64,000 nt of DNA, taken from Pyxicephalus adspersus. Its lineage: Eukaryota; Chordata; Amphibia; Anura; Pyxicephalidae. Shown one piece after another: positions 45,495 through 56,060 of the stretch. Made by a program: the position numbers and the translations under genes. The DNA lies in NCBI RefSeq assembly GCF_032062135.1, contig NC_092859.1, positions 47,845,494 to 47,909,493 on the forward strand. Reading direction: 5' to 3'. The notes under the pieces were generated by a model, which was not told the origin of the DNA, did not search any database, and saw nothing but the letters and a program-made list of their open reading frames with translations. Position 1 is the first letter of the stretch. Every line of letters begins with the position of its first letter.

Positions 45495-45874
45495 AGGGTC
45501 ATCATAGATAGGACCTAGCGCTCTGAAAAATTCATCCACCGACCGGAGGGACTGAGATTCGGTCGGCAGCGAAAAAGCCCAAGACTGAGCGTCCCCTTTA
45601 AGCAATGAAATGATAATACCCACTCTTTGACTCTTTTCCCCCGAAGAGTGTGGACGTAGTTTAAAATACAGTTTGCACGACTACCTGAACCGAATAAAAT
45701 TGTAGCTACCCCTGGAAAATCTGGGAGCGCCACCTTGGGTTCAGGACAGGTCTGATTGTTGCTGTCACAACCAGCTGCCTGTAGTCTCAGTATGTAAGAG
45801 ACGGCCGTGCGGAGGTCAGCTACCTCCAAAGACAACCCCTGCAGTTGTGCGACCAGTGCAGAGATAGGATCCAT
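45495..45874 (-). pseudogene. gag (capsid-type) N-terminal fragment
   Basis: Starts at the ATG at 45872-45874 with 'MDPISALVAQLQGLSLEVAD', a short helix-forming N-terminus usual for gag in this clade, followed by a Cys and Pro-containing stretch and 'EPKVALPDFPG'. After a frameshift at about 45625-45660 it continues in another frame with '[11 protein letters not shown]' and '[19 protein letters not shown]'. The zinc-knuckle region and the protease that should follow are deleted. The chosen ATG agrees with the start of similarity; the longer frame upstream is LTR read-through. Confidence 0.8.
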
Positions 45875-45921
45875 AGCTGCACTGACAAACAAAAAAAATA
45901 GCGGTTTTGGGCGGTTGATAA

Positions 45922-46460
45922 TGTCACGGATAACAGGGAGGGGAGGGAAACAGAAAAGGTTATACTCAGGACTAGGCCTCCAGTGGCTAGGGAAAAGGGA
46001 ATGGTCACCCCTAACAGACACCCTAACCTAGCCCTAACTCCTAACAGTATGAGTATCCCCTGATGGTGGGAATACCCTAGGAGTAGTGACTGGCTTGAGA
46101 CTACTAGTTCCTTCCCTTATGAAAGACCTAGTGTCTCCCTGAGGCCTAGTAAACAACAAAACACCAATACACCAAAAGTAATTCAACTTATCTTAATAGC
46201 AGATATATAAGCAGGAACTCTGGATAGGACAACACACCAGCTCTTCACATCCCAGCAGTGAATATCAACCGCATAGCATGAAGTGTGAGGCCAGACTAAA
46301 TGGAGGAGCAGTAATGACCACCAGCTGCAGCTGATACAAGGGGAGTGGTCATTACAAACAACAACACAGAAACAAGAAAAAACAAAGAGACGGTCAGATA
46401 ACCTCACATGCAGATTGTCTGACAGATCCTCTAACTTCAGTCACGGAAGGAACCGTGACA
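45922..46460 (-). repeat. Gypsy 5' LTR (right copy)
   Basis: 539 bp. It lacks a ~40-base segment found in the left LTR and has a small extra 'atacaaggggagtggtc'-type insertion near 46333. This LTR would have driven minus-strand transcription of the element. I see no certain TATA box or poly(A) signal. Confidence 0.92.
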
Positions 46461-46465
46461 CCTAA
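46461..46465. other. Target-site duplication, right
   Basis: cctaa, matches 42967-42971. Confidence 0.9.
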
Positions 46466-48796
46466 TCCCTGGAACTATTGAAAATAGAAGAAAAAAGGCT
46501 AAAATTGAATATTTATGTATATGAAAAGAAAACCAGTAAGTATTCAGTGACCAGTTATTGAATACAACTCTTCTTTTTCCTATTTATTTAATGTAAATGC
46601 TAGCAGGAAAAATGGGACTATCAAATCTCATTGATATGTTTTTCAAGGATACCTCATTAATTTAGTATCCTGATGTAGTAAAAGCTTCTGAAGAAGAAGT
46701 GTAAACAAACTATAAAATGCTTCAAGAATGCATCCTTGACAATTAGTACATAAAGTACATACTTGGATGTTTTTCTAACCCTAATAGTAAATAATACCAA
46801 CATAAAATGCTGCATATATTGTAAAGTAATACCAAACACAAAAAAAACAAAGTTAATAACAAAATCTTAATCAACAGAACATAACCTTAATGTTTCCTAT
46901 AGTCTGTCTTTCAAGGTTGCTGGTCCTCAAAGGCATCCACAACATCAACTTAGGATCTGCACCAAGATGATATTGCTGCTCCCAGCCACAATATTGCCCA
47001 GCTTGGGAATGATATCTATCACTATTCAAAGACTATACCAAAGTGAAAACTTAGTTCACCTCATTTTTCCAACCCTTTTCAGGAGGCTTCACACCAGAGA
47101 TGGGTTCGGAACCCTGTTGATACCAACACCAAAGAACACTGCCCTCAAGGACCTCAGATGCTTACACATACTCAACCATTGCAGGCGAAACTAAGCACCA
47201 AACCTCAATCCTCAAGAAAACAGGAAGGTAAGGTGGAAAGCTCTCATTATCCTGATTAATTGCCTTTTTTCCTTACTCGCCTATTTAACTTTCATCTGTT
47301 TTGGTGCTTCCCCCAAATGAAATAAAAAACTGATTAATGTTTTAATCTTTTCCCACCCAGAACAAACCAACAAGCATAAAATATAGCTAAAACTTTTAGC
47401 TATGGATACACTTTAATTAAATGAAATATGATAATTGGAATGTGTCAAACACGAGTGATATTATAAATGCAAAGGTTATTGTTAAGTGATGCTGCATGTG
47501 ATATTTCACATGTACCTCACACTGGTGATACTCAGATGTTACTGCTGCTAAATCTGGTATTTGTCATAACTCATGACATTGTTCACTGAAGAAACGCATA
47601 AGCTGGCTTCTTAAAGTCTGCATAATATATATTCTCTTTACTCTCGAATGCTAGTCCTTGAAAAAAAGAAAGAAAGAAAAAATGGTCAGCTTGATGTTAA
47701 AAGTAAAATGTGTGTAAATAGTTGATCTTAAAATGTATGTTAGGGAGAAAAAACATAAAAAGTTTACTTTTGCAAAAACCATTACCATTAGGTCCAATTT
47801 ATAGAAAAGTAAAAGCAGAACTGAACTCTAGAGGATACCCTTTTTCTCTTTCTTAAAGTCGCACAATATTTTTACCGCTTTAGCTTGCAATATGATTCCA
47901 ACTGTTTGGGCAAAGGAAGTCAGATGCAATAGCTATTTTGGTTCACTGTCTTGCAGCAATATGATCCACATAGAAATGTGTCTACACGCATCACCTATCA
48001 AGATCAATAAATAGAATGTCCAGTAGAAAATACAATATTGGAAAATAGCATAACATACTGTTATGGGAGATAAAACAAAAAATTGTAAATGTATGACTAA
48101 TTGAATATTCAGTTTTTGTGTATGTACAGCAGTTATCCAGCTCTGTGGTTAAAGCTCTGGCATATTTTGGAGATCATTGCTAAAATGCTTTTTTAACACC
48201 TTACTGGGTGTATAAAATTAGTATACTAATTACTATAATACCCACTTTTTAGGAAAACCCCTTATACAATTCTACCACAATATCATCAACCTAAGCCTCA
48301 TCTAAAACAGCTAAAACAGGAACAGAAAAAAATGTGATGGAATAAAAACTGAAAAAAAATTCTCAGTTAGCCAATTTATTATCTTGCATGGAAGGTGAGC
48401 ATGATCACTATTTGTCAAAGGTTTGCAGCAAATTTAAAACTCATGAATGGGGATCAAAGACTGATAGCAGAAAGTTAGATTAATAATATTTTTCTCAAAG
48501 CAATGTGAAAACAATTGTTTTGTTCAAGCTCCTCAGGCCAAACTCATATCCAGCACATTTCTCAAGGTCCACTTTATCAAAACCAACATTATCAACAGAA
48601 ACACATCAATAATCAAAATGAAAATGTTTTCAGCAGCTCTAATCTAACTTTCTTTCCTCAGTTTCATAAAGGATAGCTACAGATGACTAACCCTGCCAAC
48701 TGACATTTGACAGATATTTGTACTGACATGTATCTAGATCATTTTTTAGATAGATAAGTGGATAGAGGTAGACATACAGCTAGCCAGACCAACAGC
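46466..48796. other. AT-rich sequence, no gene seen
   Basis: The part 46860-47200 is less AT-rich and may be an old repeat, with a 75-codon frame lacking any recognisable domain. The remainder is unique. Confidence 0.45.

Positions 48797-48850
<54 letters not shown>
48797..48850 (+). repeat. (TAGA)n microsatellite
   Basis: Thirteen and a half perfect TAGA units, likely polymorphic. Related imperfect units extend upstream to about 48747. Confidence 0.97.
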
Positions 48851-48851
<1 letters not shown>

Positions 48852-48875
48852 CTAAACATGCAGTTAAGTTATATG

Positions 48876-48942
48876 TTATTAATGTAGTCCTTAGACTACA
48901 TTAGTCCTTGGACTACATTAGTTTAGTCCTTGGACTGCAATA
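48876..48942 (+). repeat. Short tandem repeat 'tagtccttggactacat'
   Basis: Three imperfect units of 17-24 bases beginning at about 48885, 48903 and 48924. Each is itself palindromic around 'tccttgga'. Confidence 0.7.
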
Positions 48943-48960
48943 ATGGCATATGACTATGGC

Positions 48961-49069
48961 ATTAGATTGTGAGCCCCTTTGAGGGACAATTAGTAATATG
49001 ACAATGCACCTTGTAAAGTGCTGTGTAATGTGTCTGCGCTAAATAAATATTTGTTAATAATATTAATAA
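48961..49069 (+). mobile_element. LINE 3' tail, plus orientation
   Basis: 'attagattgtgagcccctttgagggacaa' through 'gcgctaaataaatatttgtt' and an (AAT)-rich end at 49054-49069. The same subtype as 15741-15850. Its end abuts the 3' end of the minus-strand LINE that follows. Confidence 0.6.
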
Positions 49070-49599
49070 CATATTGCGCATCTCTGTACATTAAATAGGG
49101 GTTGCAAATTGACAGACAGATAAAAAGATGGCACAGGAGGATCAGAGGACCCTGCCCAGAAAAGCTTACAATTTAAGAGGAGGGGGACGTAGCACAAAAT
49201 AGGAGGGGGGATATGGATTTGTGGATAAGTGTTTATGAGACTGAAGAAGACAGGTAGGCGAGTGAGGGCAGCCCTAGAAAAGTCTTGAAATCATGTGATG
49301 AGGTTTTGAGTGAGGAAGTCATTAGTAGGTCATTTGAGGAGCGAGGAGGAAGAGAACTGTTGGGGGAGTATTTTTCTATCAAGACAGAAAGATATGTGGG
49401 ACAAGAGCTGTGGAGGGATTTTGATTTGAAGGAGCTTGAATTTTATTCTAAGGTGAAATGGAAGCCAATAAAGAGAACTACAAAGAGAGGCAATGAAAGT
49501 GGAGTGGTGGGAAGCATGGATAAGTCTGGCTGCAGAATTTATAATAGGTTGTAGAGAAGAGAGTCGGGTTAATGAAAAATCAGAGAGAAAGATGTTACA

Positions 49600-50690
49600 T
49601 TAGTCCAGAGAAGAGATGATAAAAATGTGTACAAGGAGTTTGGTGGTCTCTGGGGAAAGGTAGGGGTGCATTTTGGAGATGTTAAGCAGGTGAAAGTGGC
49701 AGGAACTTAAGATGTTCAGAATTTGGGGAGGTGAAGGAAAGGGCATAATCAAAAGTACCACCGTAAGACAACGTGCCTGAGGGAAGGGCCAAACAAAAGT
49801 AATATTACCATTTAGAAATTGGTCAGGTGGGAATTTACAATGTAAGGGAGGGAAGATGATAAGTTTTGTTTTATCCAGGTGAGGTTTCAGAAACCTGTCA
49901 GCCATCCAAGATGAAATGGCCAACAGACAGCATGAAACATTATCTAGGTCTAAGGGAGACAAGTCAGGGGTGGAGAGATAGATTTGCGTGTTGTCTGCAT
50001 ACTGATGGTACTATAAACCAAAGAAGGATATGAGGTTGCCATATGGAGAGGGAGCAGAGAACAGGTCCAAGGACTGACCCGTGAGGAACACCAACATGGA
50101 GGAAAGGAGGAATTACCATTAAAAGAAACTTGAAAGAATTGGTCAGAGAGATAAGAAGCAAACCAAGAGAACAGTGTCACTGATACCAATGGGACAAATG
50201 ATTTGTAATAGAAGGGGGTGATCAACAGTGTCAAAAGAGCAGGAAAAATCTAGATCTAGAATCTAAACTCTGATGAGATCATTGGCCTCCTTAGTAAGAA
50301 TTGTTTCGATGAAATGGGCAGCTTGAAAGCCAGACTGGAGTGGGCCGAGGAGAGAGTCTTTTATAGACAAGGTGCTTAAGAAGTTTGGAGGTATATGGGA
50401 AGAGTCTTTTATAGACAAGGTGCTTAAGAAGTTTGGAGGTATATGGGAAAAGGGAGATGGGTCAGTAGCTAGGAAGTAGGTAGAGGACTAGGGGGGGTTT
50501 GTTCAGGATAGCGAGAATAATAGTATGTTTGAAGGCTGAGGGAAGGATATCAATGGAAAGGGGTAGTTTAATAAGTACGGATAATATGGGGGCCAGGGTG
50601 GAGAGTAGATCAGGTGTGATTGGGTCAAACGGACAGGTAGTAGATGGGGATGATGAGTTTAGAACAGCATATGCAGTGGGTGAAGTGCTG
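49600..50690 (-). pseudogene. L2 LINE reverse transcriptase remnant
   Basis: In element direction and in several frames: 'DPITPDLLSTLAPILSVLIK' and 'LPSAFKHTIILAILNKPP' (RT motif 0/1 side), 'PISLFPYTSKLL' (motif 1/2), 'LFSWFASYLSDQ' and 'VSFNG', 'SVLGPVLCSL' (motif 4 region), the catalytic box at 49990-50001 reading YADN instead of YADD, then 'AISSWMADRFLKPHLDKTKL' and 'HPYLSPETTKLLVH'. The Asp-to-Asn change in the catalytic pair, together with stops, makes it dead. No endonuclease domain is retained, since the 5' part is absent. Confidence 0.8.
50353..50448 (-). repeat. 48-bp perfect tandem duplication within the LINE
   Basis: Two identical, adjacent 48-base units (starts 50353 and 50401), exactly 16 codons of RT including 'FPYTSKLLKHLVYKRL'. 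Being identical in an otherwise eroded element, the duplication is recent compared with the insertion. Confidence 0.9.
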
Positions 50691-50717
50691 GAAATTCTGG
50701 ATTCAGGAATAAATTAA

Positions 50718-51647
50718 CTCCCATGTGTATGTATGGCAGCTACTTCATCCCCGCCCAGTTATTGTGGCCAAAGACCCAACTTCAGGAAGCGGATCTGGTG
50801 AAGATGAAGGTGCCTGAGGACAAATATATGCAATTCAAGTTTGCTTTTCCATTTTTAGTTTTGAGATATAGTTTCACTTTAATGTCATTCTGGCTGGTTT
50901 GGCCTTGGCATTGGGTTCAGGTTTCTTGCCCGGTCACCTCTTGTACAGTGATAAAACAGAAGAACCACAAAAATTCATCTGCTGCTACATGAGTGAGTGC
51001 TATACTCTGACTATAGTTACTCTTGGAGAATAATAAAGATGAACTGTGATCAAATAAGCTTCTGCAACAGTGCTTTTGATTTAAAATCATAATACAGCAC
51101 TCAAAAACAGTATAAATTGTAATTATTTTGTCTTTTAAACCCTAATACATTTTGCCAAAAACTTTTACAAAACTTTGGCATTTTGGCAAAAAAAAAATGA
51201 GTCACTTTCTCTCACTTTCTCTCATCGCTTTTGAATATATTCAGTCTTAAAAGCAATGAAACATGTGCAAAAATATATATACTCTATTCATATATATTTT
51301 TATATATATTTACGCACACAGAAAGTTTTTAGCTGTACAAGTGTTTTTGTCAAAGTCCCCCACCCAAAAAAAACAGCTTCCTTCAGCATATAATGAAAAT
51401 AAATAGAAAAGGCACCTTACATAAGCTTTTCTAAGTGGGTGCAGAGTCCTCTGAATCTGCAGAACAGTTCTTTATAGCAAAGTCTTTCCACAGTCAATAA
51501 AGTAAAGTAAATCAAATCAAATCAAAATAACAGTTTTTCATACCAAATTGACACTGCTTCCACACAAGCTTGTTTGCACCCTACCTGCTTCAATACAGAA
51601 AAGCCTGGTGCCAGAAAAAAAGTGTAGGGGTAAGGCTAGCATGACCT
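50718..51647. other. AT-rich sequence, no gene seen
   Basis: No exons recognised. A TA/AT-rich piece at 51270-51312 and A runs. Confidence 0.5.
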
Positions 51648-52270
51648 GGGGGGGGGGGGGATTAGGGGTCCTAGGTTTAGGTGATAGGTCAGTTTGAAGG
51701 AGGGTTGGGGTTGTATGTGTTTAAAAAGGGGGTTAAGGCTGCGGTGGGGGATTGAGGCGGGAAGGAGAAAGAAGCCCCGTCTCTTTTTGTGTGTGTTGTT
51801 GGCACTTTTTGTGTTTTGGGTGATTTGTCATGTGTTTTGAGGTGGTTGGTTATGTTTTTTGTGCTGGCAGTTGAGGTGTCCTTCAAGGGCGGTGCTGGAG
51901 GGTCTTATTGGTGTTGCAGACTCCCGCCTTAGGTGTGGTGTCTCCTGTGTGGTGGTATAAAAGTTGGAGAGATATGAGTAGTAATTGGGTCAAAGTGGGC
52001 TGCCGTGTTATGGGTATTATTTCCGAGGTGGTGTTGTGAGGCTGGGAACATGGAATGTTGATGGCAGTGGACTCATGAGGTGGAATTAGGGTAAGAGTAA
52101 TGCCATCGAGGACCTGCAACGGGGGTGCTTCGACCATTAACTGCAAATGTGGTGGAGTGATCTTTAATGGCAAATAGTTATTGGGGGGGGGGGGATAAGA
52201 AGGTGGCTGAGTGGCTGTGGAGGTTTGAAGGGGGGGGTGGGGAATAGAACCTTTGAGACCCCCCAGTCAT
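51648..52270 (+). other. G/T-rich segment with long G runs
   Basis: Begins with a 13-base G run (51648-51660) and contains a 12-base G run (52183-52194) and a 7-8 base G run near 52230. The plus strand is strongly G+T biased throughout, like the 22.5-26.0 kb composite, but I could not align the two by eye. Possibly another retroelement remnant. Antisense frames here are proline/threonine-rich artefacts of the skew. Confidence 0.35.
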
Positions 52271-52665
52271 GCTTCTCTTCATAGCAGTATATCTGTGCTA
52301 CTTAAAGCACATCTGTAGTCTGCTGTAGCCCAAACCCAGTCCAGAACCCTGAAATAAACTAATAATGGCATCCCAAGAAGAGTCGCTCTTACTATTCCTG
52401 GACTCCTCTCCCACCATACACCCTGGTTTAAAGAGCCCATGCTCTATATCTTGGAGAAACATTTCTCCCCATCCATCCTCACCCCCTGCAGCCCTGTACA
52501 CTATATATATACATACTTTATTACTTTATTTCATACATTTTCATCAAGAGTCAGTGTCAATAAAGAATACGAGTATGCGAGGCCAGGGGATCTTGGCATC
52601 ACTAAGTGGACACAGATGCCAGGCTTGCATAGGCTTGCATAGCAGGCTCATGAGGACCAGGTAAG
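52271..52665. other. Unassigned sequence
   Basis: No gene recognised. A small duplication of 'aggcttgcat' lies at 52621-52640. Confidence 0.4.
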
Positions 52666-52808
52666 CCCTCAATTCGAATTCCTGAGTGTGGCCTGGGGTT
52701 TAAATTTCATTACAAAAAGTAGTAACCCCAGAGCTGCACTCTGTGTTACCACTTTATTTTAGGAAATTTAACCCCCAGTCACACTCGGGATTACTGCCTG
52801 TTGGGTTA
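52666..52808. mobile_element. TTAA hairpin MITE relic, second copy
   Basis: Contains 'gagtgtggcctggggttt', 'agtaaccccagagctgcact' and 'cccccagtcacactcgggattac' in the foldback arrangement of the 1457-1553 hairpin, ending at TTAA (52805-52808). The left end is eroded. Confidence 0.55.
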
Positions 52809-53317
52809 ATCACCATACTGTATTTACACTGTAATCACAAACTCCATTCACTTGTGGCTGGGTATGCTACTTTTTAAAGGTAACAATTGTTTCAAAAGCA
52901 GTGCTTACAATGTTTGAAGCAAGCACTGCTAATACTTATTGGAGTTTTGGTGCCTATCTGGCAAACTGTAATGTAACAATCTTGCCAATTATAATTTTAT
53001 AAATTTAAAGTAGCAGTAAAACTGCCAGTACATAGTTGTGATATCATTTATAAAATTATGATCATATCAGCTAATTTTTAAATGGCACAAACACAATAGG
53101 CTCTTTCCTTTCAGTTTCTGGGGATGGATTGTCCTGTTTAGGACTAATCAGGCTAATAAACTCCCTCTTACCCTTTACTCATTAGCTTTTGTTGTCCTGT
53201 TGTTTTAACCATTACTGTTCGAGCTTTTTTGCTATTTTTGTTTCATTGCATTTTTTTTATTTTACATTAAAACAAATTTGCAAAACAGAATAAAATTTTT
53301 TTTAGCAGATAACAATA
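52809..53317. other. AT-rich sequence, no gene seen
   Basis: No features recognised. Confidence 0.5.
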
Positions 53318-53862
53318 CAGTGGTACCTTGGTATAAGTCCTTAATCCGTTCCAGATCCTTGGACTTATACCAAACAAATGTTTCCCAGAAGAAATAAAAG
53401 GAAAAATGATTAATCTGTTCCCATGAAAAAAATCCTATTGTTATTGGCATATTATACATTAATGGGGTTGTATGAAATAATTTAAACACTGTTTAATACT
53501 AAAATACATAAATACAAAAGCAATTAGATGAAATAAATGAAAATTTACCCTCACTTTACCTTGCTGAGAAGAGTCAAGTGCCTACTAGGATGGTGCTGAG
53601 AAGGGAGGAGGAGGAGATGTTATGTAATTCACAGAGAGCAGGTTGTTCACTGAATGGTGGCAACTGGCGTACTGATGCTCGTGGGCAGTCCTGGCTTTGT
53701 CTCAAGAGAGGTAAATAAGGGTAGCATGCGGTGTTATGACTCATTTTGACCCATACAAGTTCTAGCACAAAGGTTGTATACCAAGCAAAAGTTTATGTGT
53801 TCAAACAGGACTTATACCAAGTTGGTATTATTCCAAAGCGGACTTATACCGGGGTACCACTG
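53318..53862. mobile_element. Non-autonomous Tc1/mariner-type element
   Basis: 545 bp with inverted ends: cagtggtaccttggtataag at the left and, at the right, the complement of cagtggtaccccggtataag. TA flanks both sides (53316-53317 and 53863-53864), the target duplication of this superfamily. The motif ggacttatacc recurs near both ends: 53330-53340 (inverted), 53361-53371, 53809-53819 and 53840-53850. The left pair makes a 13-bp-arm hairpin. No transposase frame. The CAGTGGTACC start recalls pogo/Tigger-type elements, but the subgroup is not proved. Confidence 0.8.
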
Positions 53863-53864
53863 TA

Positions 53865-55640
53865 TATGTATTACTTTGTTATTTAAAAACTTTTTTTGGA
53901 ATAAATATACAGATTGTAGATATATGAATGTTTGTGCTGTGGATGTGGTTTAAGGAATTCCTTCATATTATTTTTTTAGTTTTTAGTTTTCTTGATTATC
54001 TGTCACTAAACGTGTTCAAAAAAGAGAAAGCTGCTGTAACAACAAATTGCCAGTCCATAGGGCTGATATACTAAAGGGATAGAGTATGTTCAATTTCAAA
54101 GTGAATTTACACCTACTTTGCAAAATAACCAATAATTTGTAAATACCAATAAAAGGTAAACAGAAAAAAAACAGAAAAAAAAGTTTTCTCTCTGGAAATT
54201 AAATTTTAGTTTTAGGATTTTTGTTTTGCCATGTTGCCTGTTTTAAATTGTTTATTTACCTGCACCAACGCTATTACAATTAACTGTAATAAAACTGCAA
54301 CTTTATTTTTGAAGTAATTTGATATATAAGTATCTCCAGTTGATTTTTGCAGGTAACCCACTTTACATTCATTACAAGTGTTTACTAATGAATAGTATAT
54401 GGAAATATAAATCTGTAAAATTGTTTAAGCCTTATACAACACAACATATTTGCCACTTTTCTGAAGGACCCATTAACAATTCACTATTATACCCCTATAT
54501 TAGAAATATGCACCCTAATAGTCATGATTTTGTTTAATAAAATGCATTTTTATGTAACACTGAATTATTCAAAAACAAATAACAGAATATTGAAAAGTGT
54601 AACTGGTAAAGCAATCTTTAGCAGGCCATTTCTCTACAAAGTTTGGTTGGCTTTCTATTTCAGGAAGTTTGTATGTTAAATTAAATGAGCATGTACTGTT
54701 TTTGTCCATTGCAGTCCTGACACTGTCCATATTTGTTACAACATGGCCAGCTGTTGATTTGTGCCAGTAAATGATGTAGAGAACAGCTTACAGCTGTGAA
54801 TATTAAAATCATCCAGTTTGTTTATGATCTTTGAAGTTTAAGCCAAACTTCAATCCTTTAATGTGAACTTCAGTATATAACACAGGATGATCTGTCCATA
54901 GACACAAGCCCTAATACACAGGTCTTCCTTACATTTTCAGTGATTCTAATTTCCTCTCTTTGCTGTTTTTCTCTTTGCTTTTTAAAGTTAACTTTAGCAA
55001 AACTGACATTTTCAGGTAACATCTAAATGATAGGTTTGAAAAGAACACTTAGATGTTGAAAATACTTTTAAGGATCCATTTGGAAGGTTTGAGAAGCTCT
55101 CTCGGATCTAATAGTGTGTGTTAAGAGGATAAAATCAGAGTTCTTATGATAAGCTTCCAATGGGTGCACTTCACAAATGTTTTATGTATGCCTTCTTCCT
55201 AGCTCAGATCCTATCAGAATAATTTCCCTCTGGGATTTGTAATGCTTTTCATAAAGTGTAAGTACTTTAAGGCATGCAGAAGCTGATATCTGGAGTGTAC
55301 TAATCTATAAATAGTGATATAAATAACAAAACTGTGTGATTAGGAGTTTAATGTTCTACATGTGATCAAAAGTTAGAAAATATACTGTGTGGGTTCTATT
55401 TTATTTTCTTTGATCCAAAATGAAAAATACCGACTTTAATTCATATTGTTTAGTACTTAAAAATGTGATAATTTATATATGTATTCTTATTGACCTTATA
55501 GGGGCTGCCAAGCTTCAGGCTGATACCTCCTTAAAATCTCTGTTTGAAGGATTTTAAGATGCTTCTATACATGCCTAGAAATGCTCCATCAGTACCATTT
55601 TATACCATTTTAGTGGTCATTTGGGTAAATCTAATTATTT
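53865..55640. other. Unique sequence; possible conserved block at 54700-55260
   Basis: No gene or element recognised. The part from 54700 to 55260 is free of low-complexity sequence and of transposon ends. It could be conserved regulatory DNA, but nothing in one sequence can show it. Confidence 0.2.
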
Positions 55641-56060
55641 TTAAGCAGATCTATCACCATATCAGCCACCCTTTTATATCACGTAAAAATGTGGTGTTTT
55701 TTTTTTTTTTACAATTTTTGGGGAGTACCTGTCCTCTTCCTTTTTTTCCACCACAGTGGTAAAGACTGAAAGGGAAATCCGAAGCCTCCTGGAATACGTA
55801 TGTATCCCAGTAGGCTGCGGGCTTTTCCTTTACTCGCATCCTGGAGATTTGAACTGTGCTATAAGCAGCTTTGCAGCTTTCCTGAAATGTGCAGTAAGAT
55901 CAGCACTTTTTTTTATTACATTTTCAACAAAACATCTCATCTGATCATGGTCCTGGTGCAGTGCAAGGTCAGGTGATGTAGGAAGAAGTCAGGATAAGAA
56001 TAAAGATAATGGCTGCTGGAGACCTACTTGACTCGGATTGTGAAGAGGTAAGTGGTTGAC
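55641..56060 (+). mobile_element. Interspersed repeat, family D-related
   Basis: Contains the core 'gaagcctcctggaatacgta' and its partial complement 'tgtatcccagtaggctgc' (55781-55817), a palindrome shared in type with copies at 27.3, 34.5 and 41.7 kb. Farther along is 'aaagataatggctgctggag' followed by a donor-like GAAGAG|GTAAGTGG (about 56045-56052). Confidence 0.45.

Larger units (their letters stand above)
42972..46460 (-). mobile_element. Ty3/gypsy LTR retrotransposon, internally deleted
   Basis: 3489 bp bounded by two LTRs in direct orientation and by a perfect 5-bp target duplication cctaa (42967-42971 and 46461-46465). In element orientation (minus strand) the order is 5' LTR, gag fragment, RT, RNase H, integrase fragments, polypurine tract, 3' LTR. 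The interior is only 2384 bp, about half of what complete relatives have. Missing are the rest of gag, protease and the start of RT, and most of the integrase core. Several frameshifts are also present. Not capable of autonomous movement. The clade is the one common in fish and amphibians, judged from motif style. Confidence 0.92.
49070..50717 (-). mobile_element. L2-clade LINE, 5'-truncated, minus strand
   Basis: About 1650 bp. The 3' end (49070-49190) carries the complement of 'gcaacccctatttaatgtacag' and 'gtaagcttttctgggcagggtcct', shared with the tail at 31749. Coding remnants upstream identify it as a non-LTR retrotransposon of the L2/CR1 group. It is 5' truncated near 50717, typical of incomplete target-primed reverse transcription. 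Multiple stops and frameshifts. Confidence 0.8.

Noticed and set aside
45515..46021. 168-codon frame starting in the LTR
   Set aside because: The first ~49 codons are LTR read-through. Only the part from 45874 is gag.
48797..48850. CRISPR-like regular repeat
   Set aside because: A plain 4-base microsatellite without spacers, in a vertebrate genome. No CRISPR-like structure exists anywhere in the window.
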